A stretch of 64,000 nt of DNA from Syncephalis fuscata (taxonomy: Eukaryota > Zoopagomycota > Zoopagomycetes > Zoopagales > Piptocephalidaceae): positions 1-64,000 of the forward strand of contig JAHLTZ010000021.1 of NCBI GenBank assembly GCA_025786725.1, given 5' to 3'. Of this stretch, positions 1 through 9,977 are shown in pieces. Below the pieces are notes generated by a model, which made no database searches, had not been told where the DNA came from, and saw nothing but the letters and a program-made list of their open reading frames with translations. The position numbers were made by a program, and so were the translations under genes. Every line of letters starts with the position of its first letter. Positions within the stretch are counted from its first letter, which is position 1.

Positions 1-474
1 CGTAGAAGTATTGTTTCACATTTTATTACGTGGCCGAACCTGTTGTGATCGGTAAAAGAATTATGGTTTAATTGTAGTAGAGCATAATTAGATATTACTT
101 GATAAATAAAGAGCTTTGCAGTATAATCAATATAATAAGATACATGTCGTATATACTTGTTAATGTTTACAATGGCTCTGCACACGTATGACACTTAATA
201 GTGTGCAGAATGTATTAAGGCAAAAAGCTTTAATAGGAGTCTATGCTGTCATGACCATTGGTTGAGCTCGCCTGTAGCTTAACATAATAAGATCAAACGC
301 GGTCCTCAGCACGTTGAAACGTGCCTTATTCCGCGCCGTAGACGGAGCATAACAAACTGGTTTGTTTCAAGGTTTTCTAAAAGCTAGTATAAGAACAAAA
401 AACTGTACTCATATAGTAAATAAATCCATACTACTTTCATTTACTTTCTTACTCTGTTGTTAACAATAGATACG
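1..474. other. Upstream region of the subtilase gene
   Basis: No gene is visible here. A short perfect inverted repeat (GCACG-6 nt-CGTGC) lies near 308-323. The last 100 bases are AT-rich and contain TATA-like stretches, so they may be the promoter of the protease that follows, but no element can be assigned with confidence. Confidence 0.4.
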
Positions 475-3263
475 ATGAGCTATAGTCAATTGATGTTGCT
501 TGTAGCTCTGCTTTTGATGCTGGTCATCAATAGTATGAACCATGCCGCTGCGTCTTTGCAGCCCAGCTCTACTCTACCAGAGCACACACTTGTTTCTCGC
601 GCCAACCAAGCTGCGCCAGAAAAATCCAACACCACCAGTGCTAATGACACATCACCAGACATGACATCTTATTTGCTTATTTTAGCTGCAAATCCTGGCA
701 CCAAAGAGGCCCGTGACCAGCAAGATGGTTTAGTAACATTTTTGCAAAAAAATCTAAAGGCTCACGTGAGACAAAAATTTGATACTCTCTTAAATGGTAT
801 CTCAATCGATGTTGAGGACACATTTGCAATATTTCATGGACTACAAAGTCTACCAACTATCAAAAATGTCGAACGTATAGTAGGATCATCGCTTATGGCA
901 CCACGGCCTGATTTTATTGGTGATTATTCTACGTTAAATGCGCCTCAAGAAAACGATGCTGGTCTTAGTTCCAATATCGACCGTGACGGCGGCAATGGAA
1001 TTAAAATAGGAATAATTGATTCCGGCATCGATTATCACCATATTGCACTTGGTGGCTGTTTCGGAGAAGGCTGCAAGATTGGCTACGGCTATGATTTTGT
1101 TGGCGACAATTTCAACGGCCTTAACACACCAATGCCCGACAATGATCCGATGGACGAGTGTAACGGACATGGCACCCATGTTGCTGGAATCATTGGAGCA
1201 GTTTCTGAGATCAAGGTTGGCATTGCTCCACGAGCAACCTTGGGTGCATACCGTGTTATGGGCTGTGGCAATGCCACCGTCAATGATATTGTCATTAAAG
1301 GAATGGAGAGAGCCTATGCCGACCATATGGACATTGTCAATTTATCATTGGCCACGCTAAAGTACTACACTGATACGGCCATCTCTCAGGCTGCCCAACA
1401 GCTTGTTAGTCTTGGTGTGGTGGTAGTAGCGGCCGCTGGCAATGACGGAAATATTGGTCTTTTTTCGTTAGCTAGTCCAGGAACAGCACCTGGTGTAATT
1501 ACCGTTGCTGCAGCTGATCCCCAAAATCCTGGATTATTTACTTTTATGGTCAATATTACAGATCGACCAGTGCGCTACATGACGACAACAAAGTCAGTAA
1601 TGCCTGCTTTAGGCACAGCACAAGAGGTGGCCATGGTTGAAAAAGAGAGCTGGGACAAATGCCAGACTTTGAAAAAGCAATATAAAAATCAGTTTATTCT
1701 TATGAAACGAGGTGCCTGTGACTTTATAACCATGGGCCGCAATGCTCAGCAAGCTGGTGCGTCAGGTGTTATAGTACTGAATACCACGCCTCAAGTCGAA
1801 ATACCCAATCTGGACAGCAGCATTAAAATACCCGTCCTAATGGTGGTTAAAGAAGACGGCCCTATTATTGAGGCGGAAATGAAGGCGGCAGGAGATAAAC
1901 CAACCTTTTACATTCGTTGGGAGCAGAGAGGTAGGAAAGAAGTCAAGTCCAACAACTGGCTATGGTCGAAATTTTCTTCCTGTGGCCCATCTCCGATTTT
2001 ACCAATGTTAAACCGGATCTATCGGCCAATGGTGATAGCGTTTATAGTATCTATCCACGCAAACTTGGTAATTACGCCGTGTATACAGGTACTAGCATGG
2101 CTGCACCATTTGTTTCCGGTCTAGCTGCGGTGGCATTACAGCGAATGGGTACTAGTGTTAAACTTGCTGATCGACCTGCTGAGGTACGGCGAATGCTTGT
2201 TCAAACTGCCGATTTACTTCCAATGACCCAGAAGATTGGATCGACTAATGAGACATTTATTAGTCCAGTAATAATGACGGGTGTTGGTGTGGTGCGTGGC
2301 AGTGCTACTCGTGAGCCCAACTGGGGCATATCGCCATCTTCAATTGCTTTTGTTGGAGCTCAAGCTGGTACGACGGATGCAGTGCGCAAGTTTGACATTA
2401 GTTTGATAGGCCCAATGCCAGCTGGTACAGTTACTTTTCGACACCGGCCTGCAGTAGGCAGGCTTGTTGAACCGGTGCAAGTCCAAAGTAATACATCGCC
2501 ACTGCTAGATGTTGGCACCTTTTTGGCCAAACCAAGCTCAGTTACGATTGAATCTGCTGGTGGTGGCAAAACTACAACACAAAAGATATCAATAACCATT
2601 GGAGCAACTGCCCCTTCGCCCAACTCACAAGTTTGGATTTTATCTGGTGTAATTGAAGCTGTGCACAAAGATTCAGCCGGTAAGATAACAATACGTCGTA
2701 TTCCTTACCAAACCACTTTGGGCTCAGTTCAATCACTTAAGCCAATTCGTGTCTCTTCCAAGTTTCCGTTAGTCAAATCGACCGGTAATTTTTCTCAGCC
2801 AACTGTCACACCTAGTCCGTTTTCACTAGTTAATCTTTCCTATCAATTGGATTATCCAACAACTAATGTATTTGCTATTGTTGAGGATGCAAGTACAGGA
2901 AAGCAACTAGGAATAGCTGAGGGTGTTGGCGGACACCATGAGTATTCTACCATGGTTAATAGTGATTATTTTCTTTCGTCATGGGCCGGCCTAATTCGCC
3001 CGATGACTTCGTTTGGAGTTTCTGGTCCAACTCCATCACCTTTACCCGATGGCAGCTATCGATTGAAACTATTTGCTTTACGTATGTTTTCAAATATTTC
3101 TAGTGAAAAATCGTACGACTCCTGGACATCACCTTCAATCAATGTGGTAGGAGTTGCTGCTGCTGCTGCTGCATCCGTCAATCGAGCCCAGCCTAATAGT
3201 ACTGATAATACCACTACTTCTTTATCTTCTTCAGATAGTGCTACCCCAACACCAACTAAATAA
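475..3263 (+). CDS. Secreted subtilisin-like serine protease (S8), with one frame break
   Basis: This is a pre-pro-subtilase of about 930 residues. The first ATG of the frame is at 475 and opens a hydrophobic signal peptide. An inhibitor I9-type propeptide follows (about residues 60-140). The catalytic Asp is in IIDSGID (about residue 182), the His in GHGTHVAG (about 232) and the Ser in GTSMAAP (codon 2094-2096). A protease-associated (PA) domain lies between His and Ser (about 380-470), and a long beta-rich Fn3-like tail follows the Ser. The reading frame changes at about 1986-1988: FSSCGP is read in one frame and the continuation DFTNVKPDLS in another. One extra C in the CCC run joins them without loss, so a single-base assembly deletion is more likely than an intron, since no splice sites are there. 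If the break is real, the gene is dead. The family is known from secreted nutrient-acquiring or host-attacking fungal proteases; the actual substrate is unknown. Confidence 0.88.
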
Positions 3264-4930
3264 ACATATTTATATTTATATAATGCAATATAAAAGCGCT
3301 ATAGCTACCAGTCTATGTATAAATGTATCTTTTACAGATTTATTCTCTTTTTTGTTACACACTATACATTACCAATAAATTTTGTCTATTTATCGCCAAC
3401 TGTATTTATTAATAATATATACTTTATTAATTATATTTTATAAATAAAAACATCAACTGCTGTATCGTAATATCTTTGTTACTCACTGAACAAATATAAT
3501 TTGTAATTGATTGGCTTAAGTTATCAACATATAATCCAAGATATGGCAACATACATTGTCGACAGTAACAATCATAGCGCCCAATTGGCATTACTGCGTC
3601 CAATCTTACATTTCTACACATTATTTATACCATAGTGATGTGTCTAATAATAAGTATCATTATTAACATATTACACCATTATTTAATTAACAATAACATA
3701 TTCACTGATACACATCGCTAAAAGTACCTATTTATAAAGCAATAATTATCTTAATGCAACTATTAACCACTCATCAATTGAAACAATGATTATATTATCC
3801 CACGACCAGACAGCATTAGAATTACTTTATTACCTCTTTTTCGCTATTATTTAACAAATGTTATTTTAGCTTTTTACTGTTCTTTCTTTTCTATTAAAAA
3901 AATCAAACATTAGCTTGGGCAGCGTACCTATATAATAAGCTACCCTAGAGCTATATAAACCATACAATTGGGACACAAACATATAATAAAATTGGTTTTA
4001 TTTGCTTCTTTCTCGTAATACTACTACTAGCAACATTCTTAAATATTACACTACGCATTTTGTACGTCACGATTTACGATTACACAGCATTTTAAAAGGT
4101 ATTACACGCGTTTACGGCATCCAAATAAATTGCCTATCGCTAAAATGCCCATGCTTTAAACGATTATAGCTACCTTTGGTGATTTAACATGTTCAATATT
4201 GTCTTGTTTTGTTATCACATTAGTCTTTTGTGATTAAGCTACATTGTGACTATCAATTTAAATTAACACTGCATAAATGTCTATTTTACTATTATACATT
4301 TCTATCAAAAATTAATCAAAATTCACTGTGTAATCATTGCTTACATTGGTGCAATTAAGCTGGACTTTCATGTCAATGCACTGGCATTTTGCCTTGAAAA
4401 ACCGGTTATATAATCTATTGCATCGGGTTTGCCAAATAGTATCGATCTTAATCGATACATCGCCAAATATAGTCACTTAATGACTAACGGTCATATAACA
4501 CATACTAATCAATCAAATTAATGGCTTTACTTATCTTTAGTTAGTTAGTGCTAATAGCTTTATATTGTTAAATCAGTTCAAGCGTTTTATAGTGTTATTA
4601 TAGTATATTATAAAGCTATCCAGTAAACAAGGCCTGTGTTTCTACTGATGCGTATAGGTGCGTTTTTTATCATGTGGTTCATGACCAGTATGAGATACAT
4701 GCTGCTATCCAGTTTAGCAACAATGTGACCCATGCGGTAGTTTCCGAAATGCATAACAGGTTTATTGTGATAACTCGCTGACCTGTTATATTATAATCAG
4801 ACCTTGACAACTAAAAACGTGCTCTTGAATCGCATTAACTCTTTTAGTTGCTTTGCCAACTCTTTCTACTTTGCACCAATACATTTATTATTTCATATCA
4901 TGTTATTTCTATGCATGCTATTTCCACATA
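3264..4930. other. AT-rich intergenic region
   Basis: No gene can be supported. A 64-codon minus-strand frame at 3427-3621 has cysteines but no recognisable family and no splice context. The last few hundred bases before 4931 may be the promoter of the membrane protein. Confidence 0.5.
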
Positions 4931-5915
4931 ATGCCATTTATTAACTATACTAGCCCAGACTACAATGAGTGGGTGAATAGTGACATAAAACAATGGGGTG
5001 CCCGTCTTCATCCACTTGGTGAAATGAACATATTTGATTTCTTTATGGAAGCTACTGGTGATATTGCTAATCAACGTCTTCGACTGTTTGGGATACAATC
5101 TCTGGTTCTAGTAGATGTTATAATGTTTTCTATATTTGTACGCAACCTTGTTATTGTTGGTAGAATGGTCATATCACGACCCCGTAACATGATCTCATGG
5201 TGCTGCTTGATTCCATCAGCCTTTGGTATTGTAAATGGCATAGTTGCTATATCTATGTACACAGATTTGCCTATTAATTGCCGGACTATGATATGGATTG
5301 TTGGATTTAGTATATCATCTGCGATGATTTGCAATAGTTTAATACTTCTTCAAAAGGTTTATTTAGTACTTTTTCGACAAAAATGGATACTTTATATCAG
5401 TATCCCGGTGATAATATCACAACTCGCGTTTCCGTTTCTTTTAATCTATCATAGTTTTATTAGCTTAGAAGAAAAAGAAGGCTGCACATTTTATTATCCT
5501 CCTTTCTTTCTTTGGTACTGGTTTTCAGTTAACGCGCCGATCAACGTAGTATTCTCAGCCATCTTTTGTCGAGTCGCCCTAAAGCAGTATCGTCTATTTG
5601 GATCGGAAGCATGGAAGAAGTTGGCACGTGATGGAATACAAACAATGTTTTTGGCCACATTATGCAATATCGTTTGTTCCATTTTTATCATTTTATTTAA
5701 GAGCATAGTCAACGCTGACACTCTTTTTTTTGTAGATTAGTAAGTAATAACATTATTTATTTATTTGTAGCTTACAAATCATTAGTGTGGTCGTTACAAC
5801 AATATTAATCAATCATTGCCGAGATTTTGGCAAAAGCGCTAAGTATAATCATCGCCCAAAAACCGATCATATGCTTAATCTATCTCAGATTGCTACTGCA
5901 AAGACTATGCATTGA
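4931..5915 (+). CDS. Seven-helix membrane protein (receptor-like), one short intron
   Basis: The first ATG in frame is at 4931. About 55 hydrophilic residues with an N-x-T site form a probable extracellular N-terminus. Six hydrophobic helices follow (starting LVLVDVIMFSIFV, ISWCCLIPSAFGIV, MIWIVGFSISSAMI, LYISIPVIISQLAF, WFSVNAPINVVFSA and MFLATLCNIVCSIF). The frame meets a stop at 5738, but GTAAGT at 5740 is a donor; splicing to TAG|5771 (31-nt intron) or AG|5786 (46-nt intron) keeps the frame. The second exon then supplies a seventh helix (SVVVTTILIN) and a basic tail ending in TGA at 5913-5915. Topology resembles a GPCR-type receptor, but I do not recognise a family. A gene of similar layout is at 43824-45592. 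Confidence 0.6.
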
Positions 5916-7060
5916 TGCATTAAATTATCTTTGTTATTTTGGATTAGCGCAATACATCAAACTACAATTAGATAACATTTTTATAAATCATTATGTGTTT
6001 ATGGTGACTAGCCTTAGTAGAACGCTATACGAATTATATTAAAACAGTATACTACAATAAACAGCATTTCAAAAGTTCACTTTTGTATCATTCATATGTT
6101 ATATGTCAATGTAAGTTGCTTTCAAATGTATTGTCTTGCATGTCTAGAATAACACAATTATAATTTCTTGATTATTTGGTTTATCAAATACAACATGTTT
6201 GAACCATTAGACATTATAGCTATTTAATTTAATAGTGTCTATATATATATATGAGTAACATATATATATTTGCAAAATGTATACACAATTCTGATGTTAG
6301 CGGTTTTCAATGCTGATTTTAAAAATGCTAATATATACAAAAAATTAAAGTACTATTTATTTTACTAATATAATATTATAAACTGTAATGGAACGACATA
6401 CTGCAGCTACTAGTGATTCTACTGCTGATATGTCTATGTCTATTCCATATGTTCCAGTAGTTATAAAATATTCTATCGTTTTCCTACAATAAGCAATGTA
6501 CAATTATACCAATATTACACTATAGATCAGTATTCATATTATGATATTAAATCATACTTGCCATGATAAAACGTGCTAGCAAACACAAATATGATACATA
6601 CCAGCACCTAGTGGTATATCAAGCCAGATCACATAGTTCAACCTGCTTTATATATTGTTTTATTTAGTCATTTTAAATTAGTAATTAAACCATATTACTT
6701 GAATTTTGTTTAACAATATATATCTACCATTGACTTGGCTAAGGAAACTACGTACGACCTTTTGTGTTATTATTAAAGAAATTCGCTTTATTTGATTTAA
6801 ACCAAATAGTACGTTTACTACCTATTTCATATTATCAAACGATGTTATTGTTACAATTCTAATCATCTTACAAATTATTCTAACACATATTACACATCCA
6901 AAAAGTACTCGCTATAACATTATAAGTTATCGGCGTCCATAATTACGTGTATTTCTACCTTAGTATTAGAATATAAATGAAGCAATTTTCCATTAATTAG
7001 ATAAAAAATAAATGTTACACCAATATAGTCACGTGACCTTTAAAGTGATTTGAGCTAAAA
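5916..7060. other. AT-rich intergenic region
   Basis: Very AT-rich sequence with short TA repeats near 6240-6270. I see no coding frame, RNA gene or repeat family here. Confidence 0.5.
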
Positions 7061-7134
7061 TGTTTTCGCCCGGATTCGAACCGGGGACCGTCTGTGTGTT
7101 AGACAGACGTGATAACCGACTACACCACGAAAAC
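7061..7134 (-). tRNA. tRNA-Val(AAC)
   Basis: Read on the minus strand, the sequence folds as a complete cloverleaf. The acceptor arm GTTTTCG pairs with CGAAAAC. The anticodon stem TCTGT/ACAGA carries the loop CTAACAC with anticodon AAC. The T arm is CCCGG-TTCGAAT-CCGGG, and the discriminator base is A. The D stem is short (GTG/CAC). There is no intron. Confidence 0.95.
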
Positions 7135-9200
7135 ACCACAAAATTTTATGGCAAAATTTATTATCTGTTTCAAAAGTCAAAATTGCAAAAAAAAAAGAAA
7201 AATTAAAAATAGTTATATTGAATATACGACAAGCTATGTTTTATATACGTACTCAAACATCATTTATTGGTTGCTATTTACTTTGCATTCCCCATTCAGC
7301 ACAATAAATTATCTTACGCAATTCATTGTAATGAGTTGATTAAATTAAATTGTGTTTAAATCGCCATTCACAATAAATATTAACGCAATACTATTATTTA
7401 TTATTATTTCCATAAGTTGATTAAATGTAACAGAAAGATTGTATTAGTAACTGCTATTTTAAACAGTTAAATAAAAAATGTAACATAATATTTAATTTGA
7501 TTAAAACATTTAAGGTTGATCATTGTTGTTGCTGGTTATGTATAGAAATATTGATAGAAGCCATTGATTGCGACTCCATGTCGTTCCGCAGTTGTTGTTG
7601 TTACTACGTACAGTGTAATTTCTTGCGTCTGAATGGTCTCTTCTATTTTTTAATCTTCTACTGTCGCATTTGGGGAGATTTGCAATGTGAGATACTCGTT
7701 TATAGTGACAAAAAGGTAGGACGACTAGCGTTTCTAATGTTCACTACTCTCTTGAGCATCCTTGGTATCAACTTGGTAGGCGCAGATTATTTGCCGACCA
7801 TCAATAAAGCAAATCGACCTCCACCATATGCAATAATGATAGGTTGAGTGTCTTCACTAGAAAGATATTGTGGTGACAGTTGTAACCAGAATATACGGCA
7901 TGCCGTTGAGGTTACTTGAACAGATGTTGATGTAAATAAGAGAAATAAAAACTAGTGATTGAATATGTTATTTATTGATGTTCAAATACGCATGTTATTT
8001 ATATTGTTATATTCAGCATTATCACATAATATATTACTGAGTAAAAAGATAAGATAACAATAGAAAAAGAAAGTGAAATGAATAAATAAAAAATGTGGAG
8101 TCAAGGTAAAAATGACATGACCATATAAATATTACACACTCAATCCAATGTTTTGTTTTATTTTAATATATAGCTATACAACTTTTATTAATGATCAATA
8201 AATGAAATTAATCTGTCTTTCAATTGTTGCAATAATGTATAATATTAGCTGCTTATTTTAATAAGTAATTAGATTAAGCCTTATAATAGTTGTTTTAGTT
8301 GATGATCGTGTACATGCAAGTATTTAAGAAGTTACAATGTGATTGGGAATATTTATCCATACAAACAACTAGAATTATAAATTATAGTGACAATAACAAG
8401 TTATTTAACTACTAAACTTGTTAATTCAATTTTATTTACATCTCTCTGTTTTCTGTGCGTTATCTCAGTTTAACGTTGCTGCTGTTCTAGTCGCATCAGC
8501 AACAGCCAACTTTTGATAAGTATAGTTCAACTTAGCATAACTATAGTTCAACTTAGCATAGCTATAATGGTTTGCTATATGTTAAACCAGTAAGCCTGTG
8601 AGCTTTCAATTGCTTTCCATTGGTTTCTGCTCTGACTTGTTCTTCTATATTCTATTTTGTTTGACTTGTCAGAAATGGTTTCAGAAATGTGGACAGCACT
8701 TAGGCCTTGGATAATTACCGGTTTATATGCAATCTATAGCCACTATGCACTCGAAATTACTGGTAATTGTTTAATGCTTTCTATTGGGTCTAGCTAGTGT
8801 CTGCATATTGTATTGTGTGTAGTTTAGCCAATGCAATCTAGTCTACACCTGAAAACCGACGACAAAAATGACTTGTTGGGATGCTCCATTGCTCAAACCG
8901 CTGTGATGCATTACCCTACAAATAGCACTTATTGTATAATCGATTCCAGGTGTTTTAGATTAGTTGCCATTTGAATGCTGATAGTTGCACAATATATGTC
9001 ATGATATGCCTGGATGTGATGCATTTGTGAATTCAAAACAATGATTACCCCTGTAACAATGGGCATCGTGTTGAATAAAATGCATACATGTACCAATCAA
9101 CACGCTCTATAATTTAAAAGATTATGAGTGACTTATGCATGGCAGTAAAAACCTGTATAAATACCAGTTCAATACATCAAGCTTGTTTTTGTATTAATGT
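7135..9200. other. Intergenic region with a patch of higher GC at 7540-7900
   Basis: Mostly AT-rich with no supported gene. At 7540-7900 the base composition rises and both strands carry 36-50 codon open stretches, including a plus-strand one at 7738-7848 with a signal-peptide-like start. None matches a family I know, so it may be a decayed or unrecognised short gene. A short direct repeat with the core TATAGTTCAACTTAGCATA occurs twice at about 8521-8566. Confidence 0.4.
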
Positions 9201-9680
9201 TGCGTGTTATTTTGTATGCATGCAGATATTGGAGACCGAGCCATTAAGTGGAAATGACAGTAAAGACATCACTATCGTTTTCACAAAGCCAAACAATATA
9301 CTTGTTTTTACCAAATAGCTAGGTCGTGTAACAAAAATACCGGCTAATATACCTATCTCTATTGCATATTTACTGAATTATTAGCGTTGTTACATCATTC
9401 GTGCGAATAACTGGTAGATTGAAGTAAAGACCGAATAGATTATGCGTTATTTTGTATGGATGCAAATATTGAGGATCGAGTCATTCAGTAGAAGCAACAG
9501 CAAAGACGTCATTACCGTTTTCACAAAGCCAAACAATATGCTTGTTTTTGCCAAATAGTTAAACCGTGTAATAAAAAATACAGGATGAGGTGCATGTCTC
9601 TATCGCATATGTGCTGTTCATTGGAATTGCCGCGTCATTTGTGTAAATGCCGAGCAGGTTGAAACCAAGATTGGGCATGT
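9201..9680. repeat. Diverged tandem duplication, 240-bp unit
   Basis: The stretch from about 9201 (TGCGTGTTATTTTGTATG) recurs from about 9441 (TATGCGTTATTTTGTATG) with a constant offset of 240 bases. The two copies share long blocks such as TTTTCACAAAGCCAAACAAT but have many substitutions. The unit lies directly upstream of the micro-exon gene and has no convincing coding frame: a frame open across the first copy is not kept in the second. Confidence 0.75.
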
Positions 9681-9834
9681 TGCAACCAAGACTGGGAAGC
9701 ATGCTGTCACGCCATGAATCTACTGGTACACGCGCGCCTCAAAGTATTATTTGGATTGCTTTATTGGTTCATATTACACATCAATGGTATATCTCGTATA
9801 CTGCAGCATACTAGCATCTCAGCATAGCCATAAG

Positions 9835-9842
9835 TATAAATA
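9835..9842 (+). promoter_or_regulatory. TATA box of the micro-exon gene
   Basis: TATAAATA stands 136 bases before the ATG at 9978 and is followed by a C/A-rich leader without an upstream ATG. Secreted genes at 51793 and 53676 have a similar TATAAA at roughly 155-180 bases before their ATG. Confidence 0.6.
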
Positions 9843-9977
9843 GCCCACAAAATACACACAACCAACTGCGACATCATTATCATACTCTACTTTTTACTAA
9901 ACACACTACTCTCCACTTTACACCAACCACACTCTATTATCTCTCTTATTTGTTTGTCTTAACAAATCAATATCACC

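Noticed and set aside
1980-1995. An intron between the His and Ser parts of the subtilase
   Set aside because: FSSCGP and DFTNVKPD are adjacent in the family and no bases need removal; only one base is missing.
3427-3621. 64-codon minus-strand frame with several cysteines
   Set aside because: No signal peptide, splice sites or family similarity; composition is that of the surrounding intergenic DNA.
7497-7847. 116-codon plus-strand frame with Cys clusters
   Set aside because: The composition differs from its surroundings, but neither strand gives a recognisable protein. The best signal-peptide-like piece (7738-7848) is too short to call.
9124-9318. 64-codon frame across the first copy of the 240-bp repeat
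   Set aside because: The frame is not kept in the second copy, so it is probably chance.
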